A stretch of DNA of 64,000 bases, from contig NZ_JAUEMJ010000007.1 of assembly GCF_030403505.1 (NCBI RefSeq), positions 1 through 64,000 on the forward strand. Reading direction: 5' to 3'. A program made the translations under genes and the position numbers. The DNA is from Glycomyces tritici (GTDB lineage Bacteria; Actinomycetota; Actinomycetes; Mycobacteriales; Micromonosporaceae). This document shows, one piece after another, positions 6,667 through 17,796 of this stretch. A model generated the notes under the pieces. The model had not been told where the DNA came from, did not search any database, and was given only the letters and a program-made list of their open reading frames with translations. How positions within the stretch are numbered: position 1 is the stretch's first letter; every line of letters starts with the position of its first letter.

Positions 6667-7950
6667 ATGAGCACTGACGACCTCATTGGGTGGGTCTTCG
6701 GACTGCTCGCCATCGCGCTGCTCGTTTGCTGGCCGGTGCTGCCGGGGACGCGACGCTTCACCGCGTTCAAGACCTTCCCGCCGTTCCGCGCCTGGGCCGC
6801 CCGGCCGCATCCCGATGCGGCCGTGGCGGTCCAGGCCGGGCGCCGGATCGACCTGTCACCGAGTGACACCGATGCCGCCAACGCCATGGTGGTGGTCCGC
6901 ACCGCCTGGGGGAACCAGCACTCACGTGAATGGAACCCCTCGCTCCAAGTCTCACGGCCATTGGTCCCGCTCGTGAGCGTCGACGGCGTTCCGGCCTCAT
7001 GGGGCTGGGGGACGACCAAGCTCACGCTGCCGCCGGGCGAGCACCTGATCGCGGTCACCAGCAGCCATTCACGCTGCTACAAGACCGTGAACCTCGAACG
7101 AGGCCAACGGATCGACCTCGACTACACGAGCGTCATCGGCGCCAGCGCCCACCGCCACTACGAGGCCGGCAACCAGGCCTACGACCTCACGCGGTTCCGC
7201 GAGCGGCGACGCGGTCCGGGTAGCACCGGCTGGTACTTCCTGATCGTCCTGGGCGGCATGGCGCTCATGGGCGGTGCGACCGCGGCGGCGCTCGCGAACC
7301 CGTCCGGGTTCTCGTCCGCCATCGGCAACACGGCCGTCATCGGCGCCATCGCGGTCGGACTCGGCGTGGGCGTCGCCGTCATCGCCGGATCACTGGCGAA
7401 GCAGGCGCGACTGCGCAGGGTCATGGTGGCCGATGCGCCTGCGGATCGGGACCCGCAGGGACTCCGCATCCTCGATGCCGATGCGCCCGAACGGATCGCA
7501 CCCGCACCGGGATGGGCCGGGCTCGGGCTCCACCTGCGATTCATGATCGACGCGTATCCACCGGAGGTGCTGGCGGCGCTCGCAGGAGGCGGGAAGCTGA
7601 GCGTGATGCAGCGGTGGCGGGCGATTCGCATCGGCGAACCCGAAGCACCGGGCTGCAGGCCATGGGTCCCCGCTCCCGAGGTGTTCGTCGACGGCAAGGC
7701 GGTGCGGGCGAGTTGGACCCGGATGTGGCTGCAGCTCCAGCCCGGCGAGCACGAACTGGTGGTGCGCGTCGCGGTGCCGCATCGGCAGATCGGCCCGCAC
7801 ACGGTCGTCGACCTGGACAGAGCCGTGTTCCGGCGGACGATCCACCTGACCGCGGGGGAGACCCGCGAGGAAGTCCTCACCGCCGAGATCACCGCGGTGC
7901 CGCGCCTCGACCGCCTGGAACTCGCTGAATACCGCGCCCGTCTGCGCTGA
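6667..7950 (+). CDS. Membrane protein with two repeated beta-rich domains
   Basis: The 427-residue protein has an N-terminal TM (residues 7-25), a first beta-rich module (about 60-165, with VSVDGVPASWGWGTTKLTL and PPGEH), two TMs at about 186-235, and a second module (about 270-400, with VFVDGKAVRASW and QPGEH). The V-D-G...W...L-x-P-G-E-H pattern shows the modules are duplicates. No enzyme motif is seen. It closes the hydrolase/ESX-type operon, 29 bp after the previous gene. Its function is unknown. Confidence 0.65.
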   Translation: MSTDDLIGWVFGLLAIALLVCWPVLPGTRRFTAFKTFPPFRAWAARPHPDAAVAVQAGRRIDLSPSDTDAANAMVVVRTAWGNQHSREWNPSLQVSRPLVPLVSVDGVPASWGWGTTKLTLPPGEHLIAVTSSHSRCYKTVNLERGQRIDLDYTSVIGASAHRHYEAGNQAYDLTRFRERRRGPGSTGWYFLIVLGGMALMGGATAAALANPSGFSSAIGNTAVIGAIAVGLGVGVAVIAGSLAKQARLRRVMVADAPADRDPQGLRILDADAPERIAPAPGWAGLGLHLRFMIDAYPPEVLAALAGGGKLSVMQRWRAIRIGEPEAPGCRPWVPAPEVFVDGKAVRASWTRMWLQLQPGEHELVVRVAVPHRQIGPHTVVDLDRAVFRRTIHLTAGETREEVLTAEITAVPRLDRLELAEYRARLR

Positions 7951-8344
7951 GGGGCGCCGGAAGCCCGCCAGAAGTGCGTCGTGTTGGCTGGAGCCGGTCA
8001 AGAGCCAGCGGATGACGCGGCTCGGCTCGAGGCTGTGCGCAGTCGCGGTTCCTCGGTGACGAGCGGCCCGCGCGTGGGCCGACGAGGTGAGCAAGTAGGG
8101 CCTGTTCGTGCCGTTCGCCATCATCTTCGCGATCGTGTGCGTCGCCGGAGCCGCCCGGGTCGTACCGTGTTTCAGCAGGCAGGGCGTCAAGACCGCGTAA
8201 GGATTCACCTCGGCTCGTATGGACGCCGTCAAACACTCTAGGCAATCGAAGCGTGCGGGCGTTCACTCGGATTCGCCGACCTCCATCCCCCGAGTCGGCG
8301 ACGCGGCAACGGCCGCGCCCCCTGCTTGAAAAGTGAAGGATTCG
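7951..8344. other. Intergenic region before kdp
   Basis: This is 394 bp without a convincing gene. A 30-codon GTG ORF at 8108-8200 encodes one hydrophobic helix (VPFAIIFAIVCVAGAARVV) but has only a weak ribosome binding site; it may be a decayed gene end. The kdp promoter must lie toward 8230-8330. I looked for a c-di-AMP (ydaO) riboswitch and saw none. Confidence 0.5.
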
Positions 8345-8428
8345 ATGCCCGATCTCGCATATCTCGCCCTGACGGTGGTTTGTTTCGTCGTCCTGGGTCT
8401 CATCGTGAAGGCGGTGGAGAAGCTGTGA
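8345..8428 (+). CDS. Small KdpF-like membrane peptide upstream of kdpF
   Basis: A 27-residue peptide, [20 protein letters not shown] plus a VKAVEKL tail, forms one transmembrane helix. GAAGGA lies 6 nt upstream of the ATG, and the TGA overlaps the kdpF start (GTGA). It resembles KdpF in size and topology but lacks the KdpF Y-x-x-Y-A-L-x-x-P-E tail. Similar peptides occur at this place in other actinomycete kdp operons as far as I recall. The tight coupling suggests a small accessory subunit or stabiliser. Confidence 0.62.
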   Translation: MPDLAYLALTVVCFVVLGLIVKAVEKL

Positions 8429-8514
8429 GCGCCGTCAACGCCATCGGTCTCGTCCTCGCCGTGCTCGTCGGCGCCTACCTGGTGTACGCCCTGCTGAAGC
8501 CGGAGAAGTTCTGA
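8425..8514 (+). CDS. kdpF: KdpF small subunit of K+-transporting ATPase
   Basis: The product is a 29-residue single-helix peptide with the family tail [12 protein letters not shown]. KdpF stabilises the KdpABC complex in the membrane. The GTG start overlaps the upstream peptide stop, and its TGA shares a base with the kdpA ATG (TGATG), so the three are translationally coupled. Confidence 0.85.
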   Translation: MSAVNAIGLVLAVLVGAYLVYALLKPEKF

Positions 8515-10175
8515 TGAGCGAGACCACCGCGGGCGTCATCTTCATCGCCGCGATGATCGCGGCCCTCGCCGCAACCTACAAGCCGCTCGGCGATTACATG
8601 TACCGGGTCGCCACTCGCGAGCACCACCGGAAGGTCGAGCGCGGGATCTACCGCGTCATCGGCGCGCGGCCCGGCATCGAGCAGAACTGGGCCGGGTACG
8701 CGCGCAGCGTCCTGGCGTTCTCGGCCGTCAGTATCGTCTTGCTCTACCTGTTCCAGCGCCTCCAGCACTGGCTGCCGCTCGACAACGGGTTCCCCGGGGT
8801 TGAGCCGGGCCTGGCCTGGAACACCGCGGTCAGTTTCACCACGAACACCAACTGGCAGGCCTACTCCGGCGAAGCGACCATGGGGATCCTGATCCAGGCC
8901 GCGGGCCTGGCGGTGCAGAACTTCGTGTCGGCCGCGGTGGGCATCGCCGTCGCGGTGGTCCTGGTGCGCGGGTTCGCCCGGAAGGCCACGGACAAGCTCG
9001 GGAACTTTTGGGTCGACCTGACGCGGATCGTCCTTTGGGTGCTGCTGCCGATCAGCTTCGTCGCCGCGATCGTGCTCATCGCCGGTGGTGTAGTCCAGAA
9101 CCTCACCGACGTCACCTCCGCGACCACCGCGGCCGGGGACACGCAGTCGCTCACCGGCGGGCTCGTCGCCAGCCAGGAAGCCATCAAGGACCTGGGCACC
9201 AACGGCGGCGGGTACTTCAACGCCAATGCGGCGCATCCGTTCGAGAACCCCACCAGCTGGACGAACTTCCTCATCGTTTACCTGCTGCTGGTGATCCCGT
9301 TCTCGCTGCCGCGCACGTTCGGGCGCCTGGTCGGCGACAACCGGCAGGGCTACGCCATCGCAGCGGTCATGGGCGTCCTGGCGATTGTCTCGGTGAACCT
9401 AGTCGTCGGTTTCGAGAACCTGGCGAACGGCACCGTGCCGCAGGCCGTGTCCGCAGCGATGGAAGGCAAGGAAGTCCGCTTCGGCGTTCCCGACTCCGGG
9501 CTGTTCGCGGCCGCGACCACATTGACCTCCACCGGTTCGGTGAACTCGTTCCACGACTCCTACACCGCGTTCGGCGGCGGCGTCCTCATCCTCAACATGA
9601 TGCTCGGCGAGGTCGCTCCCGGCGGCGTCGGCGCGGGCCTCTACGGGATGCTCGTCCTCGCCGTGATCACGGTGTTCATCGCCGGCCTCATGGTCGGACG
9701 CACGCCGGAATACCTGGGCAAGAAGATCGGCGCCCGCGAGATCAAGCTCGCGAGTCTGTACTTCCTGGTGACGCCGGTACTGCTCCTGGCAGGGGTGGCC
9801 GCCTCCATCGCGGTCCCGGAAAACCTCGAGTCCATGCAGGAGGCGGGCCCGCACGGGCTCTCCGAGATGCTGTACGCCTTCGCGTCGGCCTCGAACAACA
9901 ACGGGTCCGCGTTCGCAGGCTTCGGGGCGAATACGCCCTGGTTCAACACCGCGCTGGGTCTGTGCATGGTGTTCGGCCGGTTCCTGCCGATCATCCTGGT
10001 GCTCGCCCTCGCCGGATCGTTCGCGAAGCAGAAGCCCGTCCCGGCCACATCGGGCACCTTTCCCACCCACAAGCCCTTGTTCGTCGGCATGGTCGTCGGC
10101 GTGACCCTCGTCCTCGTCGCGCTCACGTTCCTGCCCGTCCTCGCCCTCGGCCCGCTGGCCGAAGGCCTGCAATAG
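8514..10175 (+). CDS. kdpA: Potassium-transporting ATPase, K+-translocating subunit KdpA
   Basis: The product has 553 residues, the usual KdpA length, with about ten membrane segments. Four pore-loop repeats are visible, including [36 protein letters not shown] and [11 protein letters not shown]. KdpA is a channel-like subunit of the SKT superfamily that binds K+ and passes it to KdpB. It is coupled to kdpF upstream and followed by kdpB after 11 bp. Confidence 0.97.
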   Translation: MSETTAGVIFIAAMIAALAATYKPLGDYMYRVATREHHRKVERGIYRVIGARPGIEQNWAGYARSVLAFSAVSIVLLYLFQRLQHWLPLDNGFPGVEPGLAWNTAVSFTTNTNWQAYSGEATMGILIQAAGLAVQNFVSAAVGIAVAVVLVRGFARKATDKLGNFWVDLTRIVLWVLLPISFVAAIVLIAGGVVQNLTDVTSATTAAGDTQSLTGGLVASQEAIKDLGTNGGGYFNANAAHPFENPTSWTNFLIVYLLLVIPFSLPRTFGRLVGDNRQGYAIAAVMGVLAIVSVNLVVGFENLANGTVPQAVSAAMEGKEVRFGVPDSGLFAAATTLTSTGSVNSFHDSYTAFGGGVLILNMMLGEVAPGGVGAGLYGMLVLAVITVFIAGLMVGRTPEYLGKKIGAREIKLASLYFLVTPVLLLAGVAASIAVPENLESMQEAGPHGLSEMLYAFASASNNNGSAFAGFGANTPWFNTALGLCMVFGRFLPIILVLALAGSFAKQKPVPATSGTFPTHKPLFVGMVVGVTLVLVALTFLPVLALGPLAEGLQ

Positions 10176-10186
10176 GAGTCGTCGCA

Positions 10187-12340
<2,154 letters not shown>

Positions 12341-13264
12341 ATGGCACGTCTACCTCGCTGGATCACGCAACACCTGGCCGCCCTTCGGACCGTCCTGGTG
12401 TTCACCGTCCTTACTGGAATCATGTATCCGCTGGCGGTCCTCGCGGTCGCCCAGATCCCCGGCCTGAACGACAAGGCCGACGGGTCGCTCCTCTACGACG
12501 CCGACGGCAATGTGATCGGCTCCTCCCTCATCGGGCAGTCCTACACCGATGAGGAGGGGAACGCGATCCTGGATTACTTCCAGTCGCGCCCGTCCATGGC
12601 CGCCGGCGAGACCGGTGACTACGACCCGCTCGTTTCTGGCGCCTCGAACATCGGGCCCGAAAACGTCGTGGACACCCTGCCCGACCCCGCCCTCGGCTGG
12701 GACGGCGACGCGAACGCATCGAAGAGCCTGCTCACGAAGGTCTGCGAGCGGTCGTTCGCCATCGGGGAGCGCGAAGGCGTCGACGGCTCGCGGCCGTACT
12801 GCGCGCCCTCGGGCGCAAGCGCGGTCGGCGCAGTCCTCGGCGTCTTCTACTCCGAAGGCACCTCGGGTGAGGTGACCCGCGTGGTGAGCCTCAACGAAGC
12901 CTGCGGCACGACCGAGGCGCCGTTCCTCCACGAGTACGAAGGCGTGCAGGTCGAATGCGCCGAGTACGGCACCTCCTACGCCGCTGCGGTCATCACTCCG
13001 ATCGAAGGAGACGCCCCGGCCGAGCCGGCCGTCCCGGCCGACGCGGTGACCGCCTCGGGTTCGGGCTTGGACCCGCACATCAGCCCCGAGTACGCGGAAC
13101 TGCAGGTCGAGCGGATCGCCGCCGAGCGGGACGCGAGCGCCGAAGACATCGAAGCGTTGGTCGAGGACAGCACCACCGGCCGGTTCCTCGGCTTCATGGG
13201 CGAGCCCGCGGTGAACGTCGTCGAGCTCAACCTCGCACTCGACGAACAATTTCCGCTTAACTGA
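12341..13264 (+). CDS. kdpC: Potassium-transporting ATPase subunit KdpC, with a long Cys-containing insertion
   Basis: The N-terminal TM (about residues 15-38, TVLVFTVLTGIMYPLAVLAV) and the motifs FQSRPSMA, SGASNIGP, SGLDPHISPEYAELQVERIA and NVVELNLALD identify KdpC. It is 307 residues, whereas most KdpC proteins are near 190-220. About 100 residues (roughly 110-230) are inserted between SNIGP and SGLDPHIS and carry four cysteines on the extracytoplasmic side. The ATG directly follows the kdpB TAA. KdpC raises the ATP affinity of KdpB. Confidence 0.93.
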   Translation: MARLPRWITQHLAALRTVLVFTVLTGIMYPLAVLAVAQIPGLNDKADGSLLYDADGNVIGSSLIGQSYTDEEGNAILDYFQSRPSMAAGETGDYDPLVSGASNIGPENVVDTLPDPALGWDGDANASKSLLTKVCERSFAIGEREGVDGSRPYCAPSGASAVGAVLGVFYSEGTSGEVTRVVSLNEACGTTEAPFLHEYEGVQVECAEYGTSYAAAVITPIEGDAPAEPAVPADAVTASGSGLDPHISPEYAELQVERIAAERDASAEDIEALVEDSTTGRFLGFMGEPAVNVVELNLALDEQFPLN

Positions 13265-13307
13265 AAGAACAGGGACCACACCGGCCCCGAGAGGATTCAT
13301 CAGCACT

Positions 13308-15869
13308 GTGGCTACGACACGTGGACAACTCCGGATCTATCTCGGGGCCGCACCCGGCGTCGGGAAGACCTTCGCCGCGCTCGAAGAGGCCCACCGCCGT
13401 GCCGCCCGCGGGACCGACGTCGTCATCGGCTTCGTCGAGACCCACGGGCGGCCCTCGACCGCCGAGCTGATCGGCGACCTCGAGGTGATTCCGCGGCGGA
13501 CGATCGAGTACCGCGGTTCGTCCTTCGAGGAGTTCGACGTCGACGCCGTCATTGCCCGTGCCCCGGCAGTGGCGCTCGTCGACGAGCTCGCGCACACCAA
13601 CGTGCCCGGCTCACGCCACGAGAAGCGCTGGCAGGACATCGACGAACTCCTCGAAGCCGGCATCGACGTCATCTCGACGGTCAACGTCCAGCACCTCGAA
13701 TCCCTCAACGACGTCGTCGCCGCCATCACCGGTGTGCCGCAACGCGAGACCGTCCCGGACGAGGTCGTGCGCCGCGCCGAACAGGTCGAACTCGCCGACA
13801 TCACCCCCGAGGCACTGCGCCGGCGCATGGTTCACGGCAATATCTACCCGCCGGAGAAAGTGGACGCGGCGTTGTCGAACTACTTCCGCGTCGGCAACCT
13901 GACGGCCCTGCGCGAGATCGCGCTGCTGTGGTTGGCCGACAAGGTCGAGGATCAGCTGGAGCAGTACCGGACCGACCAGGACATCACCGACATGTGGGAG
14001 TCCAAAGAGCGCGTCGTCGTCGCGCTGTCGGGCGGCGACGAGGGCGACACCCTCATTCGCCGCGCCGCCCGCATCGCCGCCCGCTCAGGCGGTGCGGACC
14101 TCAGAGCGGTGTACATCGCTTCGGGCGACGGGCTTACCAGCGCCCGCGCCGCCCGCAACCTCGCCCAGCAGCGGAACCTCGTCGAAGACCTCGGAGGCTC
14201 CTACCACCAGGTGGTGGGCGATGCGATCCCTGAAGCGCTGCTGGAGTTCGCGCGCGGGGTGAACGCGACGCAGCTCGTACTCGGGGCCTCCCGGCGCGGG
14301 CGCTTCGCGCAGGCGATCTCCCGCGGCGTCGGCGTGACCACGACGGCGAAGTCGGGCCCGATCGACGTCCACCTGGTCACGCACGAGCATGTGGCGAATG
14401 TCCGGCGTTCGCGCCCGGGCCGCGGACTCATCGGCACCGGCCGACGCCGCCTCGGCATGCTCCTCGCGGTCGTCGGCATTCCAGCGCTCGTGGCGGCCCT
14501 GACCCCATTCCACGAAGAACTCTCGTTGACCACGATGATCCTCATCGTCCTCACCGCCGTCATGGGGCTGACCCTCGCCGGCGGCATGTGGCCCGCCCTC
14601 TTGGCCGCGCTGCTGGGGTTCTTCCTGCTGAACTTCTTCTTCACCGTCCCGTACTACACGTTCAAGGTCAACGACCAGGAGCAGCTGATCGCCCTGTTCA
14701 TCTTCGTCGCGCTGGCGCTCGGCGGGGCTGCGGTCGTGAACCTGTCGGCCGCGCGGGCACGCCTGGCGGCGCGGGCCAGTGCGGAGGCGCAGACCCTCGC
14801 CACCCTCGCCGGGAACGTGCTCCGCGGCGGCAACCGCCTCGACGACCTCCTTGAACAACTGCGGGAGACGTTCGGCCTGGACTCGGTGACGCTGCTGGAG
14901 CGGACCGAGCCGGGCGCGGGACCCGACGAGCGGCACGAGGCCAAGTCCTGGCGGCCGGTCGCGTGCGCTGGAGAGGCGCGCGCGAATCCCGGCGACGCGG
15001 ACAACGACATCCCCATCAACGACGATCTCGCGCTCGCGCTGCAGGGGCACATGCTCGAGGCGGCGGACCGGCGAATCGCGCAGGCGTTCGCCATGCATGC
15101 GGCCGCCGCGCTGGAGCGCGAGCGTCTGGAGCATCAGGCCAAGGCGGTGCAGCGGCTGACGGACGCGGACAAGCTGCGGACCGCGCTGCTGGCAGCGGTC
15201 TCGCACGATCTCAGGACGCCACTCGCGTCGGTGCGTGTCGCGGTCTCCAGCCTGAAAGCCAGCGAGAATCTGTTCACACCCGCAGAGCGGCAGGAGCTAC
15301 TGGACTCTGCCGAGCAGTCACTGGCGCAGCTGACGAGCCTGGTGGACAACCTGCTGGACATGAGTCGCCTCCAGGCGGGCGTGCTCGGTGCGAACTCGGT
15401 GCCGATCGCACTCGACGAAGCAGTGCCGACCGCCTTGGACGAACTGGGCGAGCAGGCTGCTGACGTGCGGCTCAACATCCCCGTGGACCTGCCCGAAGTA
15501 GCGGCCGATCCGGGCCTCTTGCAGCGGATCCTGGTGAACGTCATCGCCAACGCCCTGCGGTTCAGTCCGGAGGACCAGCCGCCGCAGCTGGTGGCGGGCG
15601 CGCATGGGCGAACGGTGGAACTGCGGGTGATCGACCGGGGCCCGGGCGTCCCCGACGAGGACCACGAGACGATGTTCCGCCCGTTCCAGCGACTCGGCGA
15701 CCGCGACAACACGACCGGAGTCGGACTAGGACTCGCGCTCTCGCGGGGCCTGGCCGAGGCCATGGGCGGCACACTCCTGCCCGAGGCGACCCCCGGCGGA
15801 GGCCTGACGATGGTGCTGGCGCTGCTACGACTCGAGGACCACCGCGAGAACGAGAGCGGGGACAAATGA
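13308..15869 (+). CDS. kdpD: Sensor histidine kinase KdpD
   Basis: The product is a full-length 853-residue KdpD. The N-terminal KdpD domain has a P-loop (GAAPGVGKT, about residues 11-19), then a USP-like domain (about 230-365), four TMs (about 385-480), a GAF-like region, a HisKA with phospho-acceptor His633 (SHDLRTPL), and an HATPase with late G-box GVGLGLALS. It senses K+ limitation and phosphorylates KdpE. The GTG at 13308 follows kdpC by 43 bp, and the stop overlaps kdpE by ATGA. Confidence 0.95.
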   Translation: MATTRGQLRIYLGAAPGVGKTFAALEEAHRRAARGTDVVIGFVETHGRPSTAELIGDLEVIPRRTIEYRGSSFEEFDVDAVIARAPAVALVDELAHTNVPGSRHEKRWQDIDELLEAGIDVISTVNVQHLESLNDVVAAITGVPQRETVPDEVVRRAEQVELADITPEALRRRMVHGNIYPPEKVDAALSNYFRVGNLTALREIALLWLADKVEDQLEQYRTDQDITDMWESKERVVVALSGGDEGDTLIRRAARIAARSGGADLRAVYIASGDGLTSARAARNLAQQRNLVEDLGGSYHQVVGDAIPEALLEFARGVNATQLVLGASRRGRFAQAISRGVGVTTTAKSGPIDVHLVTHEHVANVRRSRPGRGLIGTGRRRLGMLLAVVGIPALVAALTPFHEELSLTTMILIVLTAVMGLTLAGGMWPALLAALLGFFLLNFFFTVPYYTFKVNDQEQLIALFIFVALALGGAAVVNLSAARARLAARASAEAQTLATLAGNVLRGGNRLDDLLEQLRETFGLDSVTLLERTEPGAGPDERHEAKSWRPVACAGEARANPGDADNDIPINDDLALALQGHMLEAADRRIAQAFAMHAAAALERERLEHQAKAVQRLTDADKLRTALLAAVSHDLRTPLASVRVAVSSLKASENLFTPAERQELLDSAEQSLAQLTSLVDNLLDMSRLQAGVLGANSVPIALDEAVPTALDELGEQAADVRLNIPVDLPEVAADPGLLQRILVNVIANALRFSPEDQPPQLVAGAHGRTVELRVIDRGPGVPDEDHETMFRPFQRLGDRDNTTGVGLGLALSRGLAEAMGGTLLPEATPGGGLTMVLALLRLEDHRENESGDK

Positions 15870-16540
15870 TCAGGGTGCTGGTAGTCGACGACGAGCCGCA
15901 GATCCTCCGGGCGCTGCGCATCAACCTGACCGCCCACGGCTACGAGGTGGCCACTGCCGATACCGGCACCGAAGCACTGCGCAAGGGCGCGGAGGTCAAA
16001 CCGGATCTCATCCTGCTCGACCTCGGACTGCCCGATATGGACGGTCGGGAGGTGGTCGAGGGCGTGCGCGTCTGGTCCAAGACGCCGATCTTCATCCTGT
16101 CGGGCCGCGCGGCCAGCGCCGAGAAGATCGCCGCCCTGGACGCGGGCGCGGACGACTACGTGACGAAACCGTTCGACATCGGCGAACTCCTCGCGCGTGT
16201 ACGCGCCGCGACGCGACGCGTGGGCCCTGGCAACGAATCGCCGATCACGGTGATCGGTTCGGCCACTGTCGATATCGCCGCAAAGAGGGTCGACCGTGAA
16301 GGGGAGGAGATCCACCTGACCCGCACCGAGTGGCAGATCCTGCAGATCCTGCTGCGCAATCCGGGGAAGCTCGTCAGTCAGCACGAACTGCTCCACCGGG
16401 TCTGGGGTCCGAAGTACGACACCGAGACCCACTATCTGCGCCAGTACATGGCCCAGCTCCGCCGCAAACTGGAAGCCAATCCTCCCAGGCCGGTGCACTT
16501 CCTGACCGAGCCGGGCATGGGCTACCGCTTCCGCCCCTAG
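15866..16540 (+). CDS. kdpE: Response regulator KdpE
   Basis: This is a 224-residue OmpR/PhoB-type regulator. The receiver has Asp52 (LILLDLGLPDMDG) and the conserved Lys in TKPFD; the C-terminal winged helix covers about residues 130-222. It activates kdp transcription when phosphorylated by KdpD. It is translationally coupled to kdpD and is the last gene of the operon, convergent with the gene at 16562. Confidence 0.95.
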   Translation: MIRVLVVDDEPQILRALRINLTAHGYEVATADTGTEALRKGAEVKPDLILLDLGLPDMDGREVVEGVRVWSKTPIFILSGRAASAEKIAALDAGADDYVTKPFDIGELLARVRAATRRVGPGNESPITVIGSATVDIAAKRVDREGEEIHLTRTEWQILQILLRNPGKLVSQHELLHRVWGPKYDTETHYLRQYMAQLRRKLEANPPRPVHFLTEPGMGYRFRP

Positions 16541-16561
16541 AGGACACAGAGACTCAGTCGC

Positions 16562-17047
16562 TCAGGCTCGCTCGGTCTCCCAGCGGTCCATGAGCGCGGG
16601 GAGCTCCTTGGCGAGCCAGGAGAAGAACTCGTGCATGTCGCGCAGGCGCTCGCTCCGCTCGGGCGGTGCGTCCTCGAACAGGGCGAGGCCGCGGGCAGTC
16701 ACCTGGGTGAAGACCGCGTACTGGCCGCTCTGCTGCTTGATCAGGTCGGCCATCGCGCCGGATCGGATGGTGTAGAAGTCGCCGCGCACTCCCGGTTTGG
16801 AGGTCTTGCCGACCCACCCTGCGGTGGTCAGAAATTTCAATGCGGTGGAAATTGAACCTTTGGATGCCTGGAGGGCCTCGGCGATCTGCCCGAACGTCTG
16901 AGCGGGTGGGTCGCACACCAGGAGCCAGGCCATGACACGGCCGGTCATGCGGACCAGCCCGAGGCGTTCCATGGCGAGTGCGAAGTCCTCGACGAACGCG
17001 AGTGTCTGGGGGTCGGCGCCGGTGGCCGCTTGGTCGGGGTCGGACAT
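16562..17047 (-). CDS. GbsR/MarR-like winged-helix regulator (paralogue 2)
   Basis: The product is a 161-residue winged-helix regulator with the shared block GRVMAWLLVCDPPAQTFGQIAE, a recognition helix region ASKGSISTALKFL and a charged C-terminal helix bundle. It is a paralogue of the products at 2791-3258 and 20464-20979. A GAAGGAAGG ribosome binding site precedes ATG 17047. It lies downstream of a membrane-protein gene on the same strand, but a strong hairpin separates them, so read-through or an own promoter is needed. Confidence 0.78.
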   Translation of the reverse strand: MSDPDQAATGADPQTLAFVEDFALAMERLGLVRMTGRVMAWLLVCDPPAQTFGQIAEALQASKGSISTALKFLTTAGWVGKTSKPGVRGDFYTIRSGAMADLIKQQSGQYAVFTQVTARGLALFEDAPPERSERLRDMHEFFSWLAKELPALMDRWETERA

Positions 17048-17084
17048 GGGTTCAGTATCCCTTCCTTCATCGGTGAACGTGAAA

Positions 17085-17118
17085 AGCGGGGTGAACCGGC
17101 TTGCGGGTTCACCCCGCT
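17085..17118 (-). terminator. Intrinsic terminator between membrane protein and regulator genes
   Basis: A perfect 13-bp inverted repeat (arms 17085-17097 and 17106-17118, loop 8 nt) is followed on the minus strand by TTTTC. It should stop or attenuate transcription from the gene at 17127-17660. Confidence 0.75.
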
Positions 17119-17126
17119 CGGGCGCT

Positions 17127-17660
17127 TCAAGCCTCGGCCGCCTGCTTCTCGACGTTCCGATCCGGGTAGAGCGGGATCTTGCGCCACTTGGCGAAACCTA
17201 TGGTGAGGGCGTTGATGACCAGGAGGGCGATGGCGTAGATCGGGACGACGTGCATGAAGCCGGCGAAGTCGGTGTTGACCCACACCCAGGCGGCCTTGTA
17301 GGCGACGCCGACGTTGACGACCCACAAGCCGATCCCGATCGAGTGGCGCCAGAAGGCCCACACGAGGCCGCCGAGGAAGATCGGGATAGTGCCGAGGCTG
17401 ATCACGGTCTGCCAGCTGGGCTGGGCGAACAGCTCGGCCTCCATGTCGAGGATGGCCTGTGCGGCCGGGTCCACTTCGGCCGGTTCCGGGAACCAGAAGA
17501 AGCTCGAGAGCATTGCGACTATCGAGAGGCTCATCCACCAGCCTTGGCGGCGCCAGGCGAAGAGCGCGATGGGGATGAAGAACAGCGGGCGGATGTACCA
17601 GCTGATGGGGTTGAGGTGGCGGGGCCAGGCCCATTCGAAGAACTCGGTGACCAGTTCCAT
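17127..17660 (-). CDS. Polytopic membrane protein of unknown function
   Basis: The product has 177 residues and about five hydrophobic segments, starting MELVTEFFEWAWPRHLNPIS and ending in a charged tail. The frame is open 16 codons further up, but ATG 17660 has AAGGAG 7 nt upstream. No transporter signature is recognised. It is transcribed from a region with the inverted repeat at 17709-17732, and a GbsR-like regulator gene follows, so the pair may be co-regulated. Confidence 0.7.
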   Translation of the reverse strand: MELVTEFFEWAWPRHLNPISWYIRPLFFIPIALFAWRRQGWWMSLSIVAMLSSFFWFPEPAEVDPAAQAILDMEAELFAQPSWQTVISLGTIPIFLGGLVWAFWRHSIGIGLWVVNVGVAYKAAWVWVNTDFAGFMHVVPIYAIALLVINALTIGFAKWRKIPLYPDRNVEKQAAEA

Positions 17661-17708
17661 GACGTGCTCCTTCCGGGGAACCGCACTCACGAAGTTCCGC
17701 AAGTACAA

Positions 17709-17732
17709 TAAGTTCAGTAAATATTGAACTTA
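17709..17732. promoter_or_regulatory. Inverted repeat, candidate operator of GbsR-like regulator 2
   Basis: TAAGTTCA-N8-TGAACTTA has perfect 8-bp arms and lies about 50 bp upstream of the membrane-protein start. The core TTCA-N8-TGAA has the same spacing as the repeat at 3309-3326. Confidence 0.62.
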
Positions 17733-17796
17733 CAGAACCGTCAAGAAATCATTCATGGAGTGTGGGTGCGGTCACGCGAGCGCATGGGTCCGACGC

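Noticed and set aside
8100..8340. Possible c-di-AMP (ydaO) riboswitch before kdp
   Set aside because: None of the conserved ydaO sequence elements could be found.
16827..16842. Sequence GGTCAGAAATTTCAAT identical to 3300-3315
   Set aside because: It lies inside the coding region of regulator 2 and lacks the second half-site, so chance or codon bias is more likely than an operator.
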